From contig CM032794.1 of NCBI GenBank assembly GCA_019155185.1, forward strand, positions 17,292,946-17,356,945: a stretch of DNA of 64,000 nucleotides, in the 5' to 3' direction. Of this stretch, positions 37,531 through 48,814 are shown piece by piece. The stretch comes from Beaufortia kweichowensis (lineage: Eukaryota > Chordata > Actinopteri > Cypriniformes > Gastromyzontidae). The first letter of the stretch is position 1. Each line of letters begins with the position of its first letter. The position numbers were made by a program, and so were the translations under genes. The notes under the pieces were generated by a model. It made no database searches and had not been told where the DNA came from. It worked only from the letters and a program-made list of their open reading frames with translations.

Positions 37531-40500
37531 ATGGAAACCTCTACACCCAGCCCTGCGGATGCCGCCACAGATCTCCTTCACGCTCTCTCACGGCACTTAA
37601 ATGCATTACCTGTTTGTTCTCCCCAGCCGGTAAGTCCTGTAGTCCATAGCAGTCCCATGGCCATGCCTAACCGGTTCTCTGGAGTAGCGGAGGAGTGTGG
37701 TGGATTTTTGCTGCAATGCAACCTGTATTTCAGTAGACAGCCCCAAGCACACCCCACTGAAGCGGATAAAGTGGACTTTGCCATTAGTCTCATGACAGGG
37801 GCTGCGCTGGGCACAAGGCTATTGGGAGTCAGGAACCCGCAAGTCTCGTACCTGGGAGGAATTCTCGACACGGGTAAAAAATGTTTTCAATCACTCTGCC
37901 TCTTCTCTCTCTGTTGCAGACCAACTGTGTAGAATCCGACAAGGGCGATCATCAGTAGCCGAATATGCTCTTCAGTTCCGTACTCTCGCCGCTATCAGCG
38001 GTTGGAATCAGCCCGCGCTGCTCGCAGCGTATCGTCAAGGTTTGTCTCCGGAGGTGCAGACGCACATGGTGATTTATGACGATTCTATTGAGTTAGAAAA
38101 CTTCATTCAAAAGTCTATCCGAATAGCCCAACGTCTGTCTGCCTGTCAAAGTGGATCCCCGTCAGCCCGTACCACTCCTCCGCTACATTCTCTGTCTGCT
38201 CCGCGAGCGCATCAGCCACCGCGGGTCGCCACTCCCCGAAGTTCGTTGTCTGCCCCGCCGAGCCCTCCAGCACCAGAGCCCATGCAAGTGGATAACTTTC
38301 ATCTAACTAAAGAAGAGCGACAACGCCGCATCTCGAGCCAGCTCTGCATTTACTGTGGAGAATCCGGGCATTTCCTCGCTACCTGCCCAGTGCGTCCACC
38401 TCATGCCTGGGTGAGTGCGGTTCAGTCGCCGCGAGCAGGTGTTAAACTTCCGCTAACGTCTCTAATCATTACCTCTTCCACTGTTTCTGTTCCAGTGAAA
38501 GCATTAATAGATTCCGGTGCAGCAGGGAATTTCATCGCTCCGGATCTGCTGCGGCGACTCAAGTTACCTAAGGCACCGTGTAGCGCAACCCATCCCTGTG
38601 CAGGATATCTTAGGAAAGCCCTTAGGGCAAGGGCTAATCAGATTTTTCTCTCCGCAAATCCGGCTCGAATGGAAGCCTGCTAAGACTGAAGTATTGTCCT
38701 TCTGGGTGCTCGAGGGGAGCTCGGTGGAGCTCGTGCTGGGACGGCCCTGGCTACAACAGCACCGTCCGGAAGTGAACTGGACAACCGGGGAGATACTCAG
38801 TTGGCCGCAGGAAAAATCCACGAAACCGGTAAAGTCTGTCTCTCTGGTAATGTCTCCTATTGCTGTCCCTCTTTCTTCAGAATCCTCGAAAGTCTCCGAA
38901 GCAGACCATGTCAACCCCCGAGTAGGGGTGATTCCGCCAGAGTATGAAGCATTCCGGGATGTGTTCAGTAAGCGGAGAGCCGCTCAACTTCCCCCGCATA
39001 GGCCATGGGACTGCGCCATAGAGCTGCTGCCTGGGGCCCTCTCCTATAAGAGATCTACTCTCTGTCCCTCCCGAACAGAAAGCCATGGGTGACTACATTC
39101 AGGAGGCACTTCATCAAGGATTCATTCGCCCCTCTACTTCCCCTGCAGCATCTAGTTTCTTCTTCGTGGGGAAGAAAGATGGGGGTCTCCGGCCATGTAT
39201 TGATTATCGTGTTCTTAACCAAGCTACTGTAAAATTCACTTACCCTTTGCCTCTTATCTCCCCGTCCATAGAGCATCTCCATGGAGCCTCAGTATTCACG
39301 AAGCTGGATCTCAGAAGCGCCTACAACCTAATTCGTATCCGAAAGGGAGACGAGTGGAAGACGGCCTTCATAAGCCGCAAGGACACCGAGTACCGTGTTA
39401 TGCCCTTCGGGTTGGTAAATGCTCGGCTGTGTTTCAGAGTTTTATGAATGAAATATTTCGAGATATGTTGGGTCTGTTTGTTATTGTGTATATAGATGAT
39501 ATCCTGGTGTACTCGAAGTCTCTCGCGGAGCACAGAGGTCATGTTCGGCTCGTTCATTAGCGGCTCCGTGAGCACAACCTGTATCTCAAGCTTGAGAAAT
39601 GTGCATTTCATCTTTCTGAGGTTCAGTTTCTAGGGTACGTGATCAGTTCCACGGGGGTGCTCATGGAGAAAGACAAGGTTGAAGCAGTTCAGTCCTGGCC
39701 CCAACCATCTTCAGTTCGAAGTCTGCAACGGTTCCTGGGGTTTGCCAATTTTTATCGTCGGTTCATCCGGGACTTCAGCATAATCTGTTCGCCCCTCACG
39801 TCAATGCTCAAAGGGAAGCCCAAAGTGTTAGTCTGGTCTCAAGAGGCTAAGGAGGCCTTCCAACAGTTAAAAGAAGCTTTCTGCAGTGCACCTGTTCTTC
39901 GTCACCCCTCGCCTGAACTCCCGTTTGTGGTTGAAGTGGACGCCTCCACTACCGGCGTAGGGGCGGTGCTATCACAGCTGCAGGGGAATCCGGCTCGCCT
40001 TCACCCATGCGCTTTCTTCTCCAAAAAGATGTCCCCGGCGGAGCAAAATTACGATATCGGCAATCGAGAACTGCTGGCGATCAAACTGGCTCTGGAGGAA
40101 TGGAGGCACTGGTTAGAAGGAGCTAAGTTCCCTTTTATAGTTTATACTGATCATAAGAACTTGTTATATCTTCGTGAAGCAAAGAGACTTAATTCCCGTC
40201 AAGCCCGGTGGGCATTGTTTTTCTCTCGTTTTAATTTCACAGTTACCTATCGTCCTGGAAGCAAGAACGGAAAGGCGGATGCGCTCTCTCGAATCCACGC
40301 CCCGGATGTTAACTCAGAGCCTCCAGAGCCCGTTCTCCCTCCAGCCATGGTGATCTCTCCCATCGAATGGGAGTTGGATAAGCAGATTGAAGCCAGTCTT
40401 CGTGATCAACCTGTTCCGCCGGGAGGTCCTGAGGGGAGACTGTTTGTGCCAGAGGAGTTTCGCGTTCCCCTCATGGACTCCGTTCATTGTGTTCCGGGAT

Positions 40501-41567
40501 CAGGACACCCAGGTCAGCAGTGCACCCTCTCACTGATCTCCCCCCGGTACTGGTGGCCCGGTATGTCCGGAGATGTTACCCGTTTCGTAAGAGGATGCTC
40601 AGTCTGTGCCATCGCCAAAGTTCCTCGTCGGCTGCCCCAGGGTAAGCTTCTTCCTTTGCCGGTTCCTCAGCGGCCATGGACTCACATTGCTGTAGACTTT
40701 ATCTCTGATTTGCCCTGTTCAGGGGGATATACCTGTGTTTTTGTAGTCGTTGATCGCTTTAGTAAAAGCTGTAAACTAATTCCGTTATCTAGTCTGCCCA
40801 CAGCAATGCAAGCAGCAGAAGCGCTGTTTCAAAATGTGTTCCGGCATTTCGGTCTACCGGAGGACATTGTGTCAGACCGAGGACCGCAATTTATTTCTCA
40901 CGTCTGGAAGGCGTTTTTATCTCTCTTAGGAATCTCTGTTAGCCTAACCTCTGGCCGCAGAGACTGAGCGGAAGATCCAGGAGGTCGGACGATACCTCGG
41001 ACCTACTGCCATCGCCACCACCACAGCTGGCATCGCTTCCTCCGTGGGCGAATGCGCACAGAACTTCGCCGTCAAGACACCACTCAACTAACCCGTTCCA
41101 GTGCGTGCTCGCTATCAGCCACCCTCTTCCCCTGGACCGAAGAACCCTCCACGGTGCCAGCTGTGGACCACTGGTTCCGGGCCAGTGAGAGGGTGTGGAA
41201 TTCAGCTCACGTCCACCTACAGGCTGCAGTCCGTAGGCAGAAACAACAAGCCGACCAGCTGCGTTCACCGACTCCGGTCTACCAGCCCGGGCAGCTGGTC
41301 TGGCTCTCCACCCGTGACATACGCCTACGGCTGCCCTGTAGGAAACTTTCCCCCAAGTTCATCGGTCCCTTTCCCGTCGTCAAAGCCATAAACGCAGTGA
41401 CTTACCGGCTGCAACTCCCCCGGTCTTACCGTCTGGCTCCCTCCTTCCACGTTTCCCTCCTCAAACCATATACTGACCCTGTTTTGTTTCTCCCAGAATC
41501 CCGATGCTTCCACCATGCTCCGAACCTTCCTCCTCCCAGAATCCGCATGCGATCTACCGGGACCTAA
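37531..41567 (+). pseudogene. Ty3/gypsy gag-pol remnant
   Basis: From left to right: a gag-like part beginning at the ATG at 37531; a CCHC zinc knuckle (CX2CX4HX4C) at 38345-38389; a retroviral-type aspartic protease site (DSG) near 38510; reverse transcriptase with the YIDD catalytic box near 39490; RNase H near 39930-40290; the integrase HHCC zinc finger at about 40486-40615; and the integrase core from about 40680. The reading frame breaks or shifts at about 37870-37930, 38610-38640, 39060-39090, 39420-39440, 39558 (stop), 40950 (the integrase core appears to lack a short segment) and 41050-41110. The integrase C-terminal part is readable to 41567. It is described only as a broken copy. 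The host gene symbol is left empty. Confidence 0.85.
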
Positions 41568-41713
41568 CATCCTGAGCGCACGCTGACGTGGGGGTTGGAG
41601 TACCTCGTGGTCTGGAGGGCCGGTCCTGAGGAGCGCGCCTGCTCTGATATTCATCGGATTTCATGATTCTCATCCTGCTGAACCTGGATCCAGGCCACGA
41701 GGGTCCGTCGGCC

Positions 41714-42029
41714 GATTACTAAGGACTTCATGATTTCACCCGATTATGACCACCCTGCCACCCTGCACCTCCGCACCTGTTGTTAATCGTCATCATCATC
41801 ATCACCAGTACCTGTTTGCAATTATCATGGACCCTTTATATTCTGTTTGTCTTCTTCAGTTCTTTGTCCGGTATTGTTGTTTGTGCCCGATCGTAGACTG
41901 TGTGGTTATCCTGTTTGTCTGTTCTGATGTCATCTTGGAAATCCTTGTCTTTGACCTGAAAACTCTAAGTAAAGTATTATTGAACTGTATCTCTGGCGTT
42001 CTGGTCCTTCCTCACCAGCAGTCGTAACA
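41714..42029 (+). repeat. 3' LTR (recognisable part)
   Basis: This is the second LTR copy, ending GTAACA at 42029. Compared with the 5' copy it has extra sequence near its left edge and one more CAT-repeat unit pair. The GATTACTAAGGACTTCAT words mark the left limit of clear similarity. Confidence 0.8.
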
Positions 42030-42603
42030 CTGCACTTATTTTTTAGTTTTAATTTCTAACACTTGAGTGCTGTTTGCTCAATGTTAAAGATTGGCATTAC
42101 ATGTTAATTGTTAGCTAGCAAGCAAAAAAGTTTCTCCTGAGGAAAAAATGTTTTTAAAATGAAAAAAATGAAGATGAAAAAATGAAGATGAAAAAACTTT
42201 GTTTTATTACTTTTTTTTACACCATGTTTTTTTTGCGGTTCAGTGCTTCCGGCAGAATTGTTTTGTCGTTTGAATACTCAGAATTGTTCTTCATCTGCTC
42301 TTCCACAGGATGTAATTGTTCTACATTTGGTACAGCACATACAGGAAATAAGTGAGCTTGAAGCAACTGCACTTTGTATCTGTGTGTTTTTCTGCTCTCA
42401 GAGCTCTGTAAGCAAAGGGTGTCATCTGCAACATCTGAAATTATTAATTACTGACCTCAGTTGGCATCCAGATATCAAGAAAATCTAACAACAATAAACA
42501 ATAAAAAACATACTGTAATTGCAAGGGAGGGATCAAATAAAATCTTGGTAGAGGCTAATATTTCATCACGTGTATAGAAAGAGGTGGTAAAATGCTAACC
42601 TTT
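42030..42603. other. Spacer between the retrotransposon and a hAT element
   Basis: The sequence is AT-rich, with a short tandem GAAAAAATGAAGAT repeat near 42160-42190. I see no gene in it. Confidence 0.5.
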
Positions 42604-43268
42604 CAGGGGCGTAGCAAGCTTTTCAAAAGTGCGGGGGATGGATGTGGTTTGTTTGTTAACAATAAAAACGATGAATACAATGACAGAAGGGTACAAAAGG
42701 TATAACATACAAGATATAAAAAGCTTCCCATTTAAATGAGTGATACTAGAAAAGTATAAAAACACACTCGGAACACACAGAAAATAAGTCAAAACTCTGT
42801 TGTGAAAATACACAACAGTAGACTTGCTAAAGAATCAGAATCAGAAATACTTTAATAATCCCAGGGGGAAATTATTTTTGTTACAAACTCCAGATATACA
42901 AACAACATATATTAAGAACAAAACATAAACAGAACATCTTCCCAAACACATATCAAGCTTATTTAAACCTCAAAAGCATAAACACTCATTCAACTCCTCA
43001 GCACGAGCTGACCGATAAATCTAACACACCAAGAGAGGCGGGACTTAAGGCAGAACAGCCAATCATCAGCCGGTCACACTCAAAGCCGGTGTCATGTTTG
43101 AGAGGGAGGGGAGAGGAGGCAGACACAGAGCGGCCAGAGAAACGGAGGAGCGACTGCTGTAAGGCGTTTGTGCAAAACTGCAGAAAAACTGCAGAAAAAG
43201 TGTGGGTGTTGAACCCTCTCACTGGGAAAAGTGTGGGTGTTAAAACACCCACGGGTGCGACGCCCCTG
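42604..43268. mobile_element. Non-autonomous hAT element with exact 8-bp duplication
   Basis: The left end is CAGGGGCGTAGCA (from 42604); the right end, inverted, is CAGGGGCGTCGCA (to 43268), so 12 of 13 bases match. Both sides carry the identical 8-bp direct repeat TAACCTTT (42596-42603 and 43269-43276). CAGGG ends and an 8-bp duplication are diagnostic of hAT transposons. The 665-bp inside shows no transposase, so it is a MITE-like or deletion derivative. It inserted upstream of TRIM-A. Confidence 0.9.
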
Positions 43269-43388
43269 TAACCTTTAGCCTGTAATACATCACGAAAGAC
43301 ACACAACAGGCAACTGACCTGCAGGTGAGAGGAAAAAGTCTAATTTGTTAGTATGTACTCTTTTCCTCCTGGTGGTTAGACACGTCTA

Positions 43389-43615
43389 TAGACCATTTCG
43401 CAAGATGTAAACAGCACTGGTCCAGAAGCACTTCCTGTCTCAGTTTTTTAACACTACACAAATTTCAGAACAAAATACAATAAACAGAACATTTACAACT
43501 GACTTGTTTAACAAACATCTTTAAGATTTAATTTCATTTACATATGTGAAATACAAAAAACTGAAACAGGAAGTGCTTCTGGACCAGTGTTGTTTACATC
43601 TTGTAAAATGGTCCA
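43389..43615. mobile_element. MITE with about 60-bp inverted repeats and TA duplication
   Basis: The left arm (from TAGACCATTTCGCAAGATG, 43389) pairs with the right arm (ending CATCTTGTAAAATGGTCCA, 43615) over about 60 bases with few mismatches. It is flanked by TA at 43387-43388 and 43616-43617. A TA target and long inverted repeats suggest a Tc1/mariner-type non-autonomous element. It lies about 240 bases upstream of the TRIM-A start. Confidence 0.8.
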
Positions 43616-43854
43616 TAGGGTTCTTGTGGGAGTGGTAACTGCTGTTGAATGAATGATGATGGGGCTCTTTGAAAGAAACTTTCAATCTGTGCTCCTTTGT
43701 TTTTATTTGAAAACATCTGTTGTATTGTCAGATAAACTGTATGCTGTATTTTACATCCAAAAACCAAACTGGTTAGACAGGTTGAGTTTGTATAAGAGGG
43801 AGTGACAGAGATCTATATAATGTGTTTGTGTGGTCGTTATTTCTCTTATCAGAA

Positions 43855-46800
43855 ATGGCTTCTTCGAGCAGTTTCATTTGTTCAATCTGTCAGGATGTCT
43901 TCAATGACCCAACGACGATTCCATGTGGACACAACTTCTGCATTAAATGCATCACCAAGCATTGGGACAGTACCATCAGGTGTCAATGTCCACTGTGTAA
44001 GAAGGATTTTGATCTGAGACCTGAACTTGCTATCAACAGAGAGTTTAGAGGGATCATCGAACTGAAGAATGAGGAGAGTCCTGTCAAACCTGGAGAAGTG
44101 CCGTGTGATGCCTGTGTAAAAATTAAGAGAGTTGCTTTGAAGTCTTGTGTGCATTGTGGAGGAACCTTTTGCAAGACACATCTAGAGCCACATAACACTG
44201 TTGCACAACTGAAAAAACACAAACTGATCAAGCCTGTTGAGAATCTGGAGGATTATATATGCCAGAAACATGGAAGTCCCCTGGAGCTGTTCTGTAGAGA
44301 TGATCAAATTTGTTTGTGCCTTTTTGTGTTAATGAAGACCACACAACTCACAACACTGTTCCTGTAGAGACGGAAAGTACAGAAAGGAAGGTAAAACACC
44401 AATATTTTTCTCAATCTTTTTACCCAGGGCCATAACCACAAAGAATGCGCACAAAACAGCCGAAAATATTAATTTGCAAGTAGTGTTTTTTTAAAGATTG
44501 CTATTCGCAACAATATAAATGTAAACATTACTGTAAAACTGGCATGATGCAACGTGTGTGTGTTCTGTGAACAGCAGTAATCTAGCACATTATTTTTTGT
44601 GTTGACAAACACATTATTGTGGCATGTCAAAATAAAAAATTACTTTTCAAACGTCGTCTCTGTCAGGCACTAAAGCTGATGAGACACCTGCTGAAAAAAC
44701 ATCAACACAGCCTGTATGATCACATGTGAAGAGCTGCAAACTGACCTGATGTGTGCAAACCTTACAATTTTTTTGACAGTCCACTTTAGACATTCAACTA
44801 ACGATAAGTAACTTTGCAGCTACATGTGAACTAACTCTCATTAATTTGCAACTACATGTCAACAAACTCTTATTAGAGTATTAGTTGACTGTTACTTATA
44901 GTCAGTATAAAGTCTTTTGGTGGACAATCACAATAAAGTGGAGATATTAAACAGACAGTCTACTAATACTCAAGTGACTGGTAGTTGACAAGACGTTGCA
45001 AAATTACTTATAGTTAGCAGCATGTCTGAAGTGGACTATTAAAATAAAGTGTTACCACAAAAACGAATCGTTAAACCTGATAACTGTCACAGCAGAAATT
45101 ATACAACTGAAAATGCATCTGAACTACATTTTCTTTTTTCTTTTTTAGATGTTAGGTATTTTTTTAAACATTTTTATGTCTTTAAAAAAACTTTTTTTTT
45201 AATGTTATTTATGTCAATTATGTCATCTTGAGTCTTGTAACTTTCCATTAATTTTTAGCTTTTCATGATTAGATTAAAATTCAACTATGAAATATTAAAG
45301 ACAACAGGGAAATAACATGAGTGTTCCTCCTGAGGAACGGTGACAGTTAACAGGTTAACTAATATATTTCTTATTTTATTGTAGTCAAATCATAGTAACG
45401 AAAAATTAGAAATGGTTTTAACACAGTAACCATTATTTAACTATGGTATCAGTACTAAAACTACAGTACAATACAAATAGTAATCAATCCACTATAAATG
45501 TGGTTTGGTCCCCCCAATGTTCAAGACATGGTTATGGCCTTGATTTCACCAACATCTTATAGCATTACATTAAAAACGAAGAGGGTTTAATCTTTATCCA
45601 CAGAGTCTATTGCGAGAAGAGAAAGCAAACGTTTGTGTGAAGATTAAGGAGAGAACCAAGAAAACTGAAGATATAAAATATTCTGTACAAGTCAGCAGGG
45701 TAAGTCTTTAGTCACTTAACAATGTTTTAACTTCACTACAGTGTTGTATGCTGGTGTTTAATATGCCTCAGCTGTGGATAAATTAATAAAAACATTGATG
45801 CCATCATTTAGATGATGATAGAGAAAGAAAAAGCAGGTTATGTTGAGCTCTTCAACACTTTGATCGACTCTATTGAGAGATGTCAATCCGAACTGCTTGA
45901 TCTAATGGAGAAGAGGCAAATAGTAAGAGAGAATCAGGCTGAAGATCTGATTAAAGAGCTGGAGCAGGAAATAACTGAGCTAAAGAAGAGAGACACTGAG
46001 CTGGAGCAGCTCTCACACACTGAAGATCATCTCCAACTCCTACAGGTCAGTGTCTCTTGCTTATATATATCACAGAACAGCACTCCACATGCTAAAAGAT
46101 ATCTCCTTTCTCTTGTAGATTTACCCTTCCCAGTGCAGCCCTTTAAATGACAAGAACTGGTCTGAGGTCAGTATTAAGACTCATTGGAGTGAGGACTTTG
46201 TGAGGAAAGCTCTGACAAAGCATCAGGAAGTTCTCAATCATACAATAATGAATGTTACGAGAACTGGTGAGTGCCTAACTGTATATGATTTTATTGTCTC
46301 TTATTAAATTTGTTAAAAAAAAACACCTCATTAACATATGTGTACTCAGACTGACCTAGGAAGACAGCAGGACACACCTTAATACTGTGACACAAACACA
46401 TACAGAAAATGTCATATGTTGCAAACAAATTCACTTAATAAAACTGGCAGGATATAAGAAAATATATCATTTTAATAATACACTCTGGATTGTTTCCACA
46501 GAGCTAATGAATATTGAGAGGTTTGCAGGTACAAATCTGTTTGTCTGTAAACACCCATTCACATTTATGGAAACATGAGTTTTTGTTTAGCCAAGACTCT
46601 ATATCTTATCTTAAATCTATTATTTCTAATCTCTCTCTCTCTCAGTAAATGTGACTATGGATCGTCAAACAGCTCATCCAAAACTGTACTTGTCTGAAGA
46701 TGACAAACAGGCTGTATATGGACAAACACCGCAGGATGTCCCAGAAAACCCTAAGAGGTTTGACACTTGCCCCAGTGTCTTGGGAAAGGAGAAATTCTCT

Positions 46801-47199
46801 TCTGGAAAATTTTATTTTGTAGTTCAAGTAAAAGGTAAAACTGAGTGGGGTTTGGGTGTGGCCGGTGAGTCTATAAACACGAAGGGAACGATCACTTTGA
46901 GTCCAAAGAAAAGACTCTGGACTCTGATTTTGAGGAATGAAAGTAAATATAAGGCCTGTAACCTTTTTTCTGTTCCTCTCAATCTGAGAGTGAAGCCTCA
47001 GAAAGTGGGCGTGTTTTTGGATTATGAGGAGGGTTTGGTCTCCTTTTATGATGTGGAGTCCAGGTCTCATATCTACTCTTTCACTGGTCAGTCTTTTACT
47101 GAAAATCTCTGTCCATATTTTAGTCCAGGTCTTAATAATGAAGATAAAAATTCAGCTCCACTGATCATCTCAGCAAATCAAGAGCCTAAATCTCTGTAA
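43855..47199 (+). pseudogene. TRIM-A: finTRIM-like E3 ligase gene with one-base break in B-box 2
   Basis: TRIM proteins are RING E3 ubiquitin ligases, and many fish members act in antiviral defence. Exons: 43855-44390, 45604-45699, 45812-46045, 46119-46266, 46502-46528, 46646-47199. The first exon carries the RING (CSICQDVF at residues 9-16, CGHNFCIKC, CPLC), B-box 1 (CDACVKIKR to FCKTHLEPH) and B-box 2 (YICQKHGSPLELFCRDDQ). Next come coiled-coil exons (ELEQEITELKKRDTELEQ) and the B30.2/PRY-SPRY exon (RFDTCPSVLGKEKFSSGKFY, YDVESRSHIYSFTG). After LCLF in B-box 2 the frame shifts and stops at 44365-44367, giving about 170 residues. The exons total 1,595 nt, so one added base would make 532 codons. 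The break falls in a T run (TTTTTGTG), so a sequencing error is possible. All splice sites are intact. Confidence 0.85.
44756..45054. mobile_element. Palindromic MITE in TRIM-A intron 1
   Basis: The left half (GTCCACTTTAGACATTCAAC, TAAGTAACTTTGCAGCTACA) is mirrored by the right half (TTGCAAAATTACTTATAGTT, ATGTCTGAAGTGGAC), with inner TAGTTGAC words. The right end, ATAAAGTGTTACC, matches the GGTAACACTTTAT-type end of a common zebrafish MITE family; the left end is diverged. It encodes nothing. Confidence 0.7.
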
Positions 47200-48814
47200 T
47201 GAACAAAAATAATAATTTTATTATAATACCTTTAAATTATATGATGCGATTTCTTGTTTTCCTTTCTCTTTAGTGTGTTATTTAGCTGTTTGTACATGTA
47301 TAAGATCTGCAGAGTTGCAAAGCCCAAAGTCTCAAACCCAAAGAGATATTCTTTGTAAACGTTAAGGCTCAGCCACACCTTCCCAAAACGGCTGTTTAAA
47401 TACTTCCCCACATTTCTATGTAAAAATGTGGTGGTAAAGTTTCCTAACCGCCCAAATGTATACACAAAGAAAGAAGGCGTACCTTTATTCTTGCTGTTGC
47501 CGCTGGTGCCGCCATGTTGTGAAGACGCTGTGTTTTTCAAATATGGTAAGCGTTTCAGAAAGGTGGGGCATAAAGGAGCAACAATAATGTCAACAATAAT
47601 GTCCTGTATGTGAAAAACCACGTAAACACATTGCATTAAACCAAATAAACCAAATAATATTATTTTTATAACCATCATGACCCCTTTTAAACCAGAAAAT
47701 AATTGTGGTGGGAAAGTTATCTGTTAGAGTCCTTGTCAGAAAAGGATAAGATTATTTTAGAAACAATACACAGTTAAACGTCCACCTACATATTATGTTC
47801 AACTGTAAACAACTTCAAGCAATAAATAAATATAAACTATTGATTTTTGACAGCCTCATATGTTGTTTTATTCATGCAGTACCTTTAAAGTATACAATTC
47901 ATCATTAGGTGTTTTCGCTGAGGATCAATCCCATGACCTTTGTGTAGTTAATGCTAACACTACTAAATTTATTTAAATTTAACAACTAAATTTATCAAAA
48001 TAAAAATAAAATAAACACCATAAGAGTTTAAATAATGTACAATTGTATGTGATTGTTTATGTAAAATAATTAAAGCAAGTGCAATATCTCTTTTAAAATA
48101 ATAGCCCAAGCATATCGTTCTGATAAGACAAAAAGCATCTGGACACTTTCTGGTTGTTAAGTGAAACATGGCCATGAATAATGTAACTGATTGTACTCCA
48201 ATTAAAACCAATTCATCAGATGTATTTGCAAAATAAAGAAATATTATTGTGTGAGAAAAGGTCCAGCATCATTTGTTTGCAGATGCCACTAGTTTGATAA
48301 TAATATTGATAAACTTATTAATATTTATTAGATTCTATTATAATACAATTAATACATTTTAAAGTGTGAGCAAAGTGTCCACAAATGTTTTGGGACCACA
48401 GTACAACAACATTTTAGGAAACCATTAGAATTGTTAGAGTTGACAATTACAGACAACAAAAGCCTGATAATTTTATGCCACTTGCAAAAATGGTCAAAGG
48501 TTGATTCTCTGCCATGTCATCAGGAAGAGACAGGAACTGTTCGAGTCATCTTAAAATGGTGCGTAATAATCTTTATTTGATTCAACAAGCTTTAAACATT
48601 CGCTAATTTTACCTATATTTTTTTGTTTTACCTAAATTTGGCACAGATTACTTTATGTTTAATAGATATTACATTGAATAGTCACTCTTATTCTCTTCAT
48701 TTTAGATATTGTAACAGTCCATCGTGTCTCTACTGCCTTATCCCCTATTAGGACAATGTCTTCATTTTAAATGGAGTATTTAGTCATTACAGAGGCTTAA
48801 ATATTGTGAAGATA
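47200..48814. other. Spacer between TRIM-A and TRIM-B
   Basis: No gene is seen. A degraded SINE-like piece lies at about 47880-47962 (CTGAGGATCAATCCCATGAC and neighbouring words, the minus-strand form of a tRNA-derived SINE head). The part from about 48500 may hold the 5'UTR and promoter of TRIM-B; no clear interferon element was found in it. Confidence 0.45.

Larger units (their letters stand above)
37121..42029 (+). mobile_element. Ty3/gypsy LTR retrotransposon, decayed
   Basis: Two LTR copies (37121-37412 and 41714-42029) flank a gag-pol region read left to right. The pol order is protease, reverse transcriptase, RNase H, integrase, the Ty3/gypsy (Metaviridae) order. No envelope frame is seen. 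Both LTRs end in GTAACA. The left LTR edge is unclear, since sequences outside 37121 and 41714 do not match, so target duplications could not be identified. The coding region has several frame breaks, so this copy cannot make its own full proteins. Confidence 0.9.

Noticed and set aside
43665..43685. ISRE upstream of TRIM-A (GAAAGAAACT)
   Set aside because: The spacing between GAAA units is zero; it does not match the consensus.
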